From the NCBI GenBank assembly GCA_039545275.1, contig BCHS01000009.1, positions 558,001-622,000 on the forward strand: a stretch of 64,000 nt of DNA, given 5' to 3'. The position numbers and the translations under genes are program-made. Under the pieces are notes generated by a model. That model was not told where the DNA came from, ran no database searches, and saw nothing but the letters and a program-made list of their open reading frames with translations. Positions 22,923-36,796 of this stretch are shown piece by piece. Positions within the stretch are counted from its first letter, which is position 1, and each line of letters starts with the position of its first letter. Source of the DNA: Pseudomicrostroma phylloplanum. Taxonomy: Eukaryota > Basidiomycota > Exobasidiomycetes > Microstromatales.

Positions 22923-25424
22923 CTACGATTCCCCGCCCGCTCCTCCAGCGGGTATCAAGCTGGCCTTGCCCGCCCCAATCAGCACGCCAACATCCACAGC
23001 CGTCGACCAGCTAGCAACGCCCATCGCTCCACTTCCAATGCGCGTACCAAGGAGCACAGCCCTGTCCCTCTGTCTCTTCTTCATCGACACCTCCTCCTCC
23101 TCGGCCGCCTCCTGATCTCCTCGGCCAGGGAGCGACTGGAAGAGGGGTCGTTTCCCGATCTTCTGGACGTGAGCAGCGCGTGGTTGCGTGCTTGAGGAGA
23201 AGTGCGGGAGGTTCGTCGTGGGGTCGTACAAACCCACAGGGGGCGCGAGGACATTCGTGAGGTCTTTGTACCGGTCTGCCTGGTGGTCGTCGAAGTCATC
23301 ACCATCCGCGTCGCTCGTGGCTGGTGCAAGGGGCGTTACTGCTGACTCGGCGTCGCCCACGGCAGGCGAAGCTTGGCCTGAGACTTGGACTGGGTGGACC
23401 GGGGCAATCGTCGCAGAGCTCTCTTCTCCGCTGGCGCTTGACCCTACTCCGTCTACATCCATCACCTCTCCGGGCAAAAGTTGCAATCTCGACGGCACAG
23501 GCTGCTGGCTTTGGTTGTACTGCTGCTGCAACTTGGCCTTGCGCTTCTCTTGCAGGCGTTGCTGTTCCTCGGCGTAAGCCGCGTTCACTCCCTCGACGGG
23601 ATCGGTGAACTTCATCAATCTCTCTTTGCGGTTCTCGGCGAGCTCGGCATTCATTCCCTGGACATTGCGTGCCATTTCCAGCATCCAATTCTCCTCGCTG
23701 AGGTCTGCTCGGATCTGAGCTGCACGTCTGGATGGCCAGCCAGAGCTGCGCACAAATGGCGGAGCGCCATTGTCGCCAAAGGTCGTGGTGATGAGGTTGC
23801 CGTGGAAGTCGTACAGGGCCGTGGTGTGCGCGTCGGGAGGTCGACGAGTACGGTCGCGCTCTCGATCGGCATCCCGACGTCGCTCGGCGTGAGAGCGGTA
23901 ATCCTCTGCCTCGACCACCTGACCTTGGTCCTCGTGTCGACCAGACTTCTCCAGGGCGGCTTTCGCGTCTGCCTCGTAGTAGTCGTCGATGACTACCCGT
24001 CCGCCCTTGATGGCCTTGGCTCCAAATTGCTTGAAGATGCTCTTGGCAGTGACAATCGTGACATTGCGGCCCCTCAGCTGGGCATTCAGTCTTCCAGCAG
24101 CAATGAGATCGTCCTTCTCCTGAGGTAGCAGGGCTAGCTTGACCAGGCGGAGATGACTTCGGAAGAGACTGAGCGAGTCGCGGAAGCCGACCGTACGAGC
24201 TGCATCGACTGATAGAAGGTAAACCTTGTGAGGGTTGGATCGCATGGAAGAGGTAAAGGGCGCAGCTTTCCAAACCCGGCCTGTGAGGAAAGAGGGGAAA
24301 GGAAGCAGAGGATCAGACCATCAGCCCGTCTCCATAGGCATCTGCTTCGACTACTCACCACCGAGCAAGTTTCCATTGGCGTCGATCTTCTTGTCTCCTT
24401 CCTCATCCCCCGGCAGCTCAAGCTCATCGCAGTCGAGGATATACTCCTGGCCCATGAGTTTCACCTTGAACTTCTCGTCAGGCGGAACAGCATGATCGTC
24501 ATCCACCTCGACCTCATCCGGATTCTTCGGTCTAGGACGATCATCATCCGAGTCCTCGTCTTCGGAGTCCTCTATGATTCTTGTTGTCTGCGAGCGATTC
24601 TTGCGGGGGCGACCTCGACCCCTCGGGCCACCTCTGCCCCGCCTACCTTTATCGTCGGCGGTGGGATCCGGGTTGGGTATTCTTGCAAGTAGAGTCTGAG
24701 AGTTGTCGAGTACAAGGCTGAAGCCTTGAAGCCGTGAAGGTCGCTTCTTGAAGGCCGGACGTTCCTCCTCTTCTTCACCAGCATGGCTCCTCGAGTCATC
24801 TCCATCCTCCTCGTCATCGCTGACTTTGCGAGCACTCAAGACACTGGGTCTACCTCGTGCTCCTCTGCCGCGTCCACGAGGAGTCCCTCTAGCAGCCGAG
24901 GTTCTGCCTTTGGGTCTTCCGCGACTCCTCGAAGCAGAGGGCGTGGCTTCAGGCATCGGCTCGTCCTCTTCGTCCTCCTCGTCGTCATCCTCATCTTCAT
25001 CATCGTCCTCCTCTTCCGCGTCAGCGAAGGGCAAGCGAGACTGAGCAGCAGCAGCCCGACCCGGAGGTCTCCCCCTCAAGCGTACAGTAGTTCCGCTCGA
25101 CTGGCCTCGACCTCTAGTAGCTGACGCCCTACCACTAGACGCACGGCGAGACCCGCCAGCCACTCGAGAGGGGGTAGCTGCCGCGCCTACCACCTCATCG
25201 TCTTCCTCCCCTTCAGCATCCTCATCCTCGTCTTCATCTTCTTCGTCCTCCTCGTCGGCGTAGCGAGCTAGTTGTTGTGTAGTCTGGTAGATGCGGGCAG
25301 CTGCTGCCCGGCCGGAGGATCGACGCGAGAGGTCTCCTGGTGCGGGTGCGGGGGAAGAGTCGGCTGGCGAGGCGAGGTTGGAGGTGGACCCTCGGGAGCG
25401 CGACAGACGGATGGAGGGAGCCAT
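22923..25424 (-). CDS. RSC7/Swp82-type chromatin remodelling complex subunit
   Basis: Exons 25424-24359 and 24280-22923 encode 807 residues. The first ~300 residues alternate acidic blocks with AT-hook-like RGRP motifs (GRPPGR, RGRPKGR, RGRGARGRP), suggesting DNA contact. The conserved core runs across the splice site: FKVKLMGQEYILDCDELELP, then FTSSMRSNPHKVYLLSVDAA, LFRSHLRLVKLALLPQEKD, and TAKSIFKQFGAKAIKGGRVV. This is the CRC_subunit family (Rsc7/Npl6 and Swp82), part of RSC and SWI/SNF. The C-terminal ~250 residues include WMLEMARNVQGMNAELAENR and low-complexity sequence. Whether it serves RSC or SWI/SNF cannot be told. The open frame continues upstream of 25424 but without an ATG, so that ATG is used. 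Confidence 0.88.
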
Positions 25425-25895
25425 GCCTCTCAGTCCAGCCAGGAGGTAAGGGGGTGGTGAATTACGGGGGAGGTAGTGAGGATGGTAGCGTGAGGAGGTC
25501 GAGGTCGAGGACAAGGAGGCTCATTCGGAAAGCGAGAAGCTCTGGCGGAAGCAAAGGAGGCGACGCGCTCTGGCCTCTCTACGCCCCGCGCGCGTATGGC
25601 GCCAGAATGGCCTCTTCTCCCAGATGCCACCTGTACCTCTTCTTCTTGCCGTACGTGGTAAGACGAACGACAGTCGAAGCTAAAGACTTGCAGACCTCAC
25701 TCGGGTTTGTAACCTTTTTTGAAAGATAGTAGCATGTGAAGACGCTATGAGAAGAGAGGTCGAAGGTTATTTACAGATAAGGATAGAACGAAGTAGGAAA
25801 GGGAAGACGTCGAATCTTCGCAGATGATACAATGTAGGTGCAACTGGATGTGTTGGGCCGCTCATCACCATCGCAACAGCTCTCCTACCTCCGAC
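25425..25895. other. Intergenic, 471 bp, tandem minus-strand genes
   Basis: It contains the promoter and leader of the RSC7-like gene and the 3' end of the kinase gene. Nothing else was recognised. Confidence 0.5.
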
Positions 25896-27920
25896 TCAAG
25901 CAAGAGCTTCTCCGCCTTCACCTTCCCAGCCTTTAGCGAGAGCCTCGCAGCCCCTTCTCGCTACGTCTTCCACATGCACCACCTTCTGGAACTGGCATCC
26001 CCTGGACTTGAGCTCGTCGACCAGCATCTGACGGTATCCCTGCACGCCCAGTAGAGACCCTCCGAGACAGAGGACACTTCGGTGTGGCTGCACTAGAGTC
26101 TCCTTGTCCTTTTGAGAATGAGGGGACACGCCAAGTCCGCCGTTCTTCACAACCGTCCTCTTCTTTGAAGGCTTAGCCAGCAGCCTTGAGATCTGACCAG
26201 CCAGCTCGCGAATCTCTTCGCGCAAAATCTTCAGACTCAACTCATCGTTCTGGTTGAAGGCCAGGTCGAAGACCAGGGGTGCCAATCCAGCCAGACGCTG
26301 CTTACGAGCGCCCATAGTGGAGGAGGAAGATTTGTGACTCGAGCTGCGTGACGTAGGTCGCGGCTGAGGTGAGACCTGTGCTTCAGCATCCATATCCTTT
26401 GGCTGTACATCGTCATCGCCCCCTGCATAGACCAGCGACGTTTGATGACCCTCGATCATCAGCGAAAGTGCGCTGGGCGCTGCGAGAGACTCGGCGAGGC
26501 CTTTGACGTCAACAGCAAGTGGCAGATCAGTGGTAGGTGTTGCAGGATAGCTATGTGAGTCGGAGCTATGGCTTGCATCTTCCGCGCTACTTGTCAGCTC
26601 AGGTACTTCCAGCAGATTCTTCGTCGGTTCCCGGGACACCACGCTGGCGGGCACCTCGCCTGTGCTTCCTGCTCGGCTCCTCGCATATTCACTTGAAGCT
26701 TGGGAGTGACTAAGGGCTAGCTGGGGGATTGCGCGAAGACGCTGCTCTGGCGTACCTGGGCTGTCCGCATAGACGGCATCCAAGAGCTCTCCCATGCTAT
26801 CCAGGTTCCACTCTGCCAGTACGCGGTCGCGCAGCAGATGCTGAGCATCGACGATGGGTTCTTGAGCGGGTGCAGTGAGGAGGAGAGCATGGCTGCTAGT
26901 GCTGTCGGTCGGGAGATCACCGGATCTGCGGTCTAGTTGCTCATCGCTGTCCTCATCCCCGTCGTCATCCTCCGTCTCTTCATCGAGTTCCAACTTTTCT
27001 CGGTCGGCCTGATCCAAGACAGCTCGAATGGCTTGTTTCCCCACCCTGAACCCACCAGCTTCATCCCCGAGGAGCCAGCCAAATCCGCCCACACGGCCTA
27101 CCGCTTCCGGGATCGTGTTGCCTTTGCGACCGGTCTTGTCTCCGTCTTTGCTCTGTTGCTTTCGACTCCGGAATGACATGACGATGCTTCCAGTGCCTGC
27201 AATGGCAACGACTCCTTCCTTGACGTCCTCCTCACCTCCATCGATATCCATTACGGGTGAGGCCAATAGACTTGTGTCATTGGCAACGATCAGCCTTGAT
27301 GATGGCCAGGGGATCGACAGAAGTCGTGCTAGGTGAGGAGAGAGGACCGCAATGTTCTGAGGGGAGTCCACGCCGGCTACTCCGAGCCAAGCCGCGTAGA
27401 AGATGGATGGGAATGTGAACGAAGGTACTCGAGATGAGGGAGATGTGCTTGACGAGGCGTGGTCCGAGTCATCCAGCGAGGAGGTAGTGCTTCGAGGAGA
27501 ACCGCTTGGGGATGAGCAAGCCGAGTGGCAATCAGCAGCATCCATAGCGTCGCGAGTTGCAGAAGCTTTGGAATTGTCGGCCATCGTCGATGCGTCATTC
27601 CTCCACTCGATGCCAGAGTTGTCCAGCGCATGCTCTACTGCCTGTCGCACACTCCTCATGAATCTCCAGAGTCCTACATCGGTGTAGTTGGCTGGACCTC
27701 CATGTCCTCTTGAAAGAAAGACGGGTGGTCCTCCAGGTGTTGCAGAGGAGACGGAGATAGCGGCTGCTGCCTTTGTCCCGCCGCAATCGACGGCGAGGTA
27801 CAATTTGCGGCCGGCTAGCGAAGTATGAGCCAGGCTTGTGGAGGGTGAAGCGGGCAAATACGAACAGGAAGGTGAGGAGGGAGTCGAAGGTCTACCGCTG
27901 AAGGCGATGGGATCAGTCAT
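25896..27920 (-). CDS. BadF/BadG-family ATPase, N-acetylglucosamine kinase-like
   Basis: A single exon of 674 residues. The sugar-kinase/hsp70/actin ATPase signature is present: LYLAVDCGGTKAAAAI (phosphate-1), AWLGVAGVDSP, RLIVANDTSLLASP (phosphate-2), GVVAIAGTGSIVMSF, FGWLLGDEAGGFRVGKQAI, and CLGGSLLGVQGY near the C-terminus. The GGFGWLLGDEGS-like block is characteristic of GlcNAc kinase and relatives, which phosphorylate GlcNAc at C6 to recycle amino sugars. Family members are usually 330-400 residues, so this one is nearly twice as long: Ser/Asp-rich inserts lie at about residues 90-160, 290-340 and 430-560. Start is the ATG at 27920, since upstream in-frame sequence lacks one. The substrate is inferred, not proven. 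Confidence 0.8.
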   Translation of the reverse strand: MTDPIAFSGRPSTPSSPSCSYLPASPSTSLAHTSLAGRKLYLAVDCGGTKAAAAISVSSATPGGPPVFLSRGHGGPANYTDVGLWRFMRSVRQAVEHALDNSGIEWRNDASTMADNSKASATRDAMDAADCHSACSSPSGSPRSTTSSLDDSDHASSSTSPSSRVPSFTFPSIFYAAWLGVAGVDSPQNIAVLSPHLARLLSIPWPSSRLIVANDTSLLASPVMDIDGGEEDVKEGVVAIAGTGSIVMSFRSRKQQSKDGDKTGRKGNTIPEAVGRVGGFGWLLGDEAGGFRVGKQAIRAVLDQADREKLELDEETEDDDGDEDSDEQLDRRSGDLPTDSTSSHALLLTAPAQEPIVDAQHLLRDRVLAEWNLDSMGELLDAVYADSPGTPEQRLRAIPQLALSHSQASSEYARSRAGSTGEVPASVVSREPTKNLLEVPELTSSAEDASHSSDSHSYPATPTTDLPLAVDVKGLAESLAAPSALSLMIEGHQTSLVYAGGDDDVQPKDMDAEAQVSPQPRPTSRSSSHKSSSSTMGARKQRLAGLAPLVFDLAFNQNDELSLKILREEIRELAGQISRLLAKPSKKRTVVKNGGLGVSPHSQKDKETLVQPHRSVLCLGGSLLGVQGYRQMLVDELKSRGCQFQKVVHVEDVARRGCEALAKGWEGEGGEALA

Positions 27921-30816
<2,896 letters not shown>

Positions 30817-31231
30817 GCAGCAGTGACATCACCAGCTGCAACAGCAACGGTGGCAGCAATAGCAGCAGTAAGGGCGGCAGTAGCAGCTTCTCTCGGCCGG
30901 CTTCGTCCATCCTTCCTCAGGCCACACATCCCACGAGGGTGTACCTAATGAATAGACTCTGATACGATTTCTAGAACTATGAACGGTGACGTGAGACGAT
31001 AGATGCAGGTATTCTTTCACCTAGGGGTAACGTCTGGACGGAGTAGAGAACGAGTCGATGAAAGACTTTGAGTAGGGGCTGTCTTTGAGAGGTACAGCCG
31101 AGGATAGCTTGATAGAGCAAGCTCGATCTGGAGGGTACGGCAGAGGCCCGCAGCGCACCCCGATGCAGAGTTCAGAGGCTAAGCCAGGTGCTCTCAGCAG
31201 CTCAACGGCCGCCTTGGCACCTCGCCGCTGC
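30817..31231. other. Convergent 3' region, 415 bp
   Basis: It lies between the ends of the iminopeptidase and P450 genes. A short AGC/AGT-rich tract (30835-30880) follows the iminopeptidase stop. No gene was seen. Confidence 0.55.
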
Positions 31232-33091
31232 TCAGTCCTCGACTCGATTGATGCGCAGGGGCATCTGCGTTCCGCTCTCCTCGAGTCCCTTTACACGAGG
31301 TCGCGTGACAACGACCTGTTTCGAGCTAATAGTAGCCAGATCAGGCGGCAAGGGCGCAAACTCGAATCGTCTAGAGATGGCTGATGATAATCTTGAACTC
31401 GGTCAGTGCGAATTTAGACCCCACACAGTTTCTGGGTCCAGAGATAAAGGCGAGGTGACCGCCAGGGATGCCGTTATTCTTGACCGTGTCTGGCAAGTCT
31501 AGCCAGCGGTCGGGATTGAACTCTTCGGCGTCTTCGCCCCAGATGTCCTTGCGTCGGTTGTAGGTCACAATGGAGATGATGATGGGCTGGCCTTTGGGGA
31601 CGGCGATGCGGTTCACGTAGGTACCGTCGACTCGGCGGACTGGCTTGGACAAAGGGATGACATCGTTTCGGCCTGCTTCTCGGTTGGTGGAGTGGACAGG
31701 TGGGTGCAGTCGGAGAACCTCACTGGTCACCCGGTCCAGGTAATCGAGATTGTGGACCTCTTCGAAGCTGAAGTCTTCATCGCCATCGACCCAGTGCTCA
31801 CGGATCTCCTTGCGAAGAGCGGTCTGCATTTCTGGATGATGGGCCAAGGTCCAGAGCGCCCAGGTGAGAGCAGTGCTCGTCGTTTCGTGGCCGGCGAGGA
31901 TCAGCGTCGTGAGTTGACCCAACACTTCATTGCGTGAGAGCTTGTTGGCAGGAGCTACCGTGGGATCTTCGTTGAGTGCCAGGAGCTTCTGGAGCAGGTC
32001 AGAGTCGTCGACGACCTGAGCTCTCTTTTCGTCGTCGATCATGACACCTGCAACTTGCTCCACTGTCTTCTGTGTCTGCTGTGCCGCCTTGTTGAAGGAA
32101 GTGGGCAGAGGGCGCCAGCCATCGAAGATCCGGAACTGCTCAAAGTGAAGCATAGCACGCTCGGTCATGGTGAGCTGACCCACTCGAGTCATCATTGCTT
32201 GGAAGGATTCGGCGATAGCAGTGCCGCCACCATGCTCCCCAGCCTTGAGGGACTGCAAGTCATAAGAAAATGCAGCGTCACCGATGACATCCAGGGTGGT
32301 TCGAGAAGTCCAGTGAAGGATGTCTACGACGGGTCCCACACCACGCTGAGCCATCTTGGCTCGTCTCTCGCCCATTGCGGGAGCCAACTCGCTATGGTCG
32401 CCAGCCTTGATGAGGTGGTTGAGAAATACGCTGAGAGCACGAGCGTGGCGATGAAATAGTGGGGCAAAAGCGCGCACGGAAGTCTGGCTGAAGGTGGGAT
32501 TGACGAGCTTGCGCTGTACCTTGTGTTGATGCCCTTCGGTAGTAAGGACGCCGTCCCCGAGCAGAGTCGACAAGGCAGCACGCGCACCTGCTGGCTTGGG
32601 GAAGTTGTAGGCATTCGTCAAGACGTAAGAGAGAGCCAAAGGGTCTGAGAGAAGTATTCGAGGTGTTCCGAACAAACCACGATAGACGACAGCACCCCCG
32701 TATTCGTTGGTCCACTATGACAGTTGAGGAGGGGAGGAAGACACGTCAGTGATCTTCCAGCAAGCTCTACTCAGCTCATAGGCCCCGACGCCATGAGATC
32801 GCTTACCTCCATCTGGATCTGGCCAGGCTCGTATTTTTGCATCTCGGCCAGATGACCCATCAAGAGCGACCAGAGTCCTTTGGTCGCGGGTCTCTGAAGA
32901 CGGCGAAAGGGTGAGAAGTAGGTGACAGCCAGCGCGAAGTAGGCGATGGCGAGGATAACGGCGGCGAGGCCGATGTAAGGGAGTGCGGCGACGAGCTCAT
33001 CCGGAACAGCCCAGTTGGTTGGCTTGGTAGCTTTGCCAGGTGCCGTCTGCCAGCGAGCATCGAGGACTGAGGCGGTGAGGTTGATGGCCAT
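31232..33091 (-). CDS. Cytochrome P450 with a frame break near the C-terminus
   Basis: Exon 1 is 33091-32807 and exon 2 is 32714-31232. The N-terminus has a membrane anchor (AALPYIGLAAVILAIAYFALAV) and YFSPFRRLQRPATKGLW. P450 landmarks are intact: LILAGHETTSTALTW (I helix), EVLRLHPPVHSTNREA (ExxR), FNPDRW, and heme loop FISGPRNCVG with the ligand Cys. After ALTEFKIIISHL the frame meets TAG at about 31371, but one frame over the expected ending RRFEFAPLPPDL continues for ~45 codons to a stop at 31232-31234. The join therefore lacks two bases (or has one extra) relative to a functional gene. Total length would be about 590 residues. Substrate is unknown; the ER-bound monooxygenase lies beside an adenylating enzyme and a transporter. 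An in-frame ATG at 33205 is an alternative start; 33091 has the better context (CACCATGG). Confidence 0.82.
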
Positions 33092-34325
33092 GGTGAGTGG
33101 AGAAGGTTGCTCGGAGGAGGGGTGGGGAGTGATAGACCCAGAGAAGGATGGGGTCAGAGTCGGCTTGAGAGCGGGACAAGCCCCTAAGGCCTGAGAGATA
33201 TCCATGGCTCGCAAGTCTGCTGCTAGTGCAAAGAGGGTGGGTGGAGCACGGGGGAGCACACTATCTACTGCTGTGGGTTAAGATACGAGATGGTGGGAGG
33301 GGTGCAGAGGGCAAAGTGGCTATCGTAGATGCCAGGGGCGTGGGGTAGGAGGAAGTGGGAGAGGGGGAGCAAGAGGGAGGGGGAGCAAGATGACGAGGTA
33401 GCATGGGCGCACTCACGAACGTACGCCCAGCGGCCACAGTCGGGTCACCTTGGCCGATGCAGGCCGGATGTTGGGCCATGGCATTGCCGAAGGCGCGTCA
33501 GCCCGCTCCTCTCATCAGGTCGGCCCGGCTGACCCTGTGTCTTCCGTCCTTATGGAGCAGGTCGTCTTGACGGATGAAGGCACCCAGTCTCTGCGATGCA
33601 TCCTGGCAATGGGGCGAGAGCTGCTGCACCAAGCTCTTGCCATCTACGCCTTGCCCCTCTGTGTATACCGCGAGGTCAGATCATTCACCCTGCCCCTGAG
33701 CCTTGACGGCTGCTTCGTGCCACTCTACAGGCTACGGCAGAATGAGTTTGTCAGATACAGCGACCTGATGTAGTTGTGATTCTGCGCTTGTGCTGAGTCG
33801 TCCAGCACCTTGGTAAGCGTACTGTCCCATCGAGGGTGATCCTTCAGCTCAAACAAACAAGACGCGCCTCTTTATGTGGACGCGTTTCGAACTCAGCCAG
33901 GCACGATCGTGTAAAGCGCAGAGGGAGGACACTGGGAAGGGCATACCGTCTGCCTCTTAGTGGACATCCGTATCGTCAATTGTCTCGTGAGGACCGGTCC
34001 TCGCAATGAGCAGCAAACAAGACCACACTGAACAACATCGGGGGCACTTACCACCCCGCCATCGCATCGCGCTTACCCATGGTATTCGGCATGGCTAAGG
34101 TCTCCGTCACCGCGTGGGCAGAAAGCGAGGGCGATGTGTCACCTCAGGCAGCAGGTGCATGCGGCTTGTTTGGCGTTCTGACCCAAGGTAGCGGGCAGTA
34201 GGTGTCGACCCTCTACCAGCCTTCCCTCCCTACCATTCCCTTGTCCCCCTGTGCCTCTCCTCACCCTCTCAACGCCAGCTCACCAGCCTTCAAAGACTAC
34301 CACTGAGCCCAGCCTCTCTGCCGTC
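33092..34325. other. Divergent intergenic region, 1.23 kb
   Basis: It separates the starts of the P450 and adenylating-enzyme genes, so it may be a shared control region. A purine-rich tract (GGGAG/GGAGCAAG repeats, about 33345-33395) is the only structure noted. No gene was recognised. Confidence 0.5.
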
Positions 34326-36355
34326 ATGGCTCCCTACAAGCGCAGGATCACCGACATGTATGAGCTGTTCGAGCTCCCTCGGGATGTCATCGAAGCTCTG
34401 GACTTCTGGGCCGCCGCTTCGCCCAATGAGCCAGCTCTCAAGGTCCCCCGAGGTAAGACGGCCGCCCAGGGCATGGAGACGATCTCCTTTGCCGAGTGGA
34501 GGACGGCGCGAGACGTTCTAGCGGGCTTGCTTTGGTCCGAGCTAGACATAGCAGGCCGTGGCCGTTTGGGTGAGCCCAAATGCGATTGTACCGTAACCTT
34601 GCTCATTTTCCCAAACCATGAGGTCCTCAATCCCTGGTTCGCCATGGCGGCTCTTGGCTTTACCGTCCAATTCATCTCACTGGCTCACCAGCCTTCGGTC
34701 GTTGCAGACCTGATCAAGCAAAGCAAAGCTCATGTCGTTATCCATCGTAACCTGAATCCCGCTTGGCTCAAAAAGCTCCAGACGATGACTCAAGGCTGGC
34801 ACAGGCCGCTGGAATTTCTGGCGCTACCTGGGGACTGGTGTCTCATCCCGTTGGTGGAGGAGATCAGACGTGAGTTGCTTGACCCGGTCCTTCTCTGGCA
34901 AGACACCACAGACTCAATGGTCTGCAGCTGATGCTCTGGCCCTCTGTGACACTGGCAGATCCGGATTTCGAGGCTCCTGAACGCGTTGGCCGCATCATGC
35001 ACTACGTCAAGCCATACCCATGTAAGCCGACCGCACCACCACTGTCAGAGCAGGCCAGACACTGATTGACTCGATCCTTCAACTCTCCCTCTAAGTCGTG
35101 TACTTGCACTCCTTTGGCAGCACAGCCAAGCCGAAATTGTATCCCTTCGATTATGAAGCTGCAAACGCGAGCGCAAGGCAGGCTTCTTTCTGGTGTCATC
35201 AGCAGCCGGTCGAAAAGCGATGGAGGGTTCAGTTGCAGACGAGCGTGAGTGTGATCTCGAGACGGCCGCTACCTTTTATGTGCGCCGAGCGGATGAGTGA
35301 CCAGGGCGCCCACGCACGTTGTACCTCCACAGCTGCCCTTCCACTTGTCTTTTCAGAGCCCTGTCTGGCGATCGCTCATGTGTGGCACTGCTTGTGCATA
35401 TCCTGTGATCAGCCCTCATCCAGGCGCACCTCAGAAACTGGTTCCAGACGCTACGGACATACTGGAGTCTCTTTGCCTTTCAGAAGCCGACATAATCTAT
35501 GCTAGCCCTAGTGGACTGCAAGCTATGCTTGAGAAGGCTGCGTCACCTCAATCGAAAGACACTTGGCGAGAGGCTGTAAGAAACCTCCAGGAGGCACACA
35601 CGGGAGCAGCACCTGTCAGCGTCGAGATGGCGGAATGCTTTGAGCGGCACAATCTGTCGGTCCTGCAAGTCTTTGCGAACACAGAGGCTGGCTTACTGTT
35701 CCACGGCCGAAAGGAGCACACTGGACACGTCACCTGGCTTAAGCCCTTGCCCAAACAGAAACCTTACATGCTCTTTGGCAAGACGGAGGACCCTGAGGTG
35801 TACCAGCTCTGGCTACGCGCGGACTTTCCCGGTTTGCGTTTTCCCTCCATGGCTCTACGGCCCTTTCCGGATGATTCATCCATCGTTGCCTGGAACACTA
35901 ACGACACCTTTCGCAAGCTGCCCAGTCAGGGCGAACACGATGATCTTGTGACCTTCGTCGGAAGGGAAGACGACTGGCTTCGCTGCACTCATGGCACCGC
36001 GGTCAGGGCTGTGGAGCTCGAGGACATTCTCCTAGGTGCTATGCGAGAATCGCTCGGCTACGATCGCGTCCGAGCACTCACTGTCATTGGTCACGGTCGA
36101 CCTGCCTTGGGCGTAGTCCTCCAATGCGACAAACCTACGATGCTGCCGCCTGCCGTAGCGTTGAAGGCGCTCGAGAAGGCCGCAGAACATGCGAATCAGA
36201 AGCTGCTCCAGCATCCTGCTGTCTTGGACCCGTCCCATCTTATCTACAGCGACGCAGGGAATCCGATCCGAATGACACTGAAGGGGAGTCTCCTGAGGAA
36301 GGAGAATGAAGCCATCTTTGGCCCGGCTCTCGATATGTTGATGAAGAGCGCGTAA
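34326..36355 (+). CDS. Stand-alone AMP-forming adenylation enzyme related to fungal NRPS-like/carboxylate reductase A domains
   Basis: Exons 34326-34869, 34959-35021, 35096-35244 and 35357-36355 give 584 residues. It aligns by eye with the ANL superfamily: N-terminal FAEWRTARDVLAGLL, a substrate-entry region AALGFTVQFISLAHQP, the phosphate loop as YLHSFGSTAKPKLYPF, FANTEAGLL in the A5 position, WLRADFPG and VGREDDW (A7/A8-like), and at the end RMTLKGSLLRKENEAIF. The end resembles the RTAKGT..RK motif of fungal alpha-aminoadipate-reductase-like enzymes. It would activate a carboxylic acid with ATP. No carrier (thiolation) or reductase domain follows before the stop. The phosphate loop is atypical (Ala replaces the usual Gly after GST), so activity is uncertain. 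Substrate is unknown. Confidence 0.78.
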
Positions 36356-36796
36356 GTGAAGGGCTACGTACGCTATTGAAGCAATATCAGCGCGACCTTT
36401 TCCTCTGTTCCTGTGGTTACACATACGATATCGCTTCATAGAGCACCCTTAGCAGACCAATCTTGTCGACAATTGTATCTATGTCAGAAGTATACGAGCT
36501 GGACCCGAGAAAAGTGTGAATGGTTTCACAGCTTGTTGTTTGAGCCAGCATCCAGGCTTGCTCGGCCGGCACGCCAGCCTTTGTCACGCTCGAGCGCTTG
36601 CCACTGGAAGGGTGCTCACACTGTGGCATCGACGTGTCAGTGATGCAGATGCACAGGCCGACAGACGGCACCACACCTCCCTCAGTCCGAAGGTCCCCGG
36701 AGTAGCCTTCCTTCTTCACCTCTGTCGCACCTCCTAGCCTCTTCTCTCCTCTCATCCCCTACTCTGGACGTCCGCTCTCTCTCCTCTGCCCTCACC
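36356..36796. other. Intergenic, 441 bp
   Basis: This lies between the adenylation enzyme and the transporter, both on the plus strand. It contains no remnant of a carrier or reductase domain in the three plus frames. The last 100 bases are CT-rich leader for the transporter. Confidence 0.5.

Noticed and set aside
31371..31398. A 28-nt intron repairing the P450 frame
   Set aside because: It would delete FKIIISHL, a conserved segment after the heme loop, so an indel is more likely.
36413..36643. Extra 3' exon of the adenylation enzyme after a GTAAGT at its stop codon
   Set aside because: The sequence could be joined in frame, but it has no carrier-domain motif, so the stop at 36355 is preferred.
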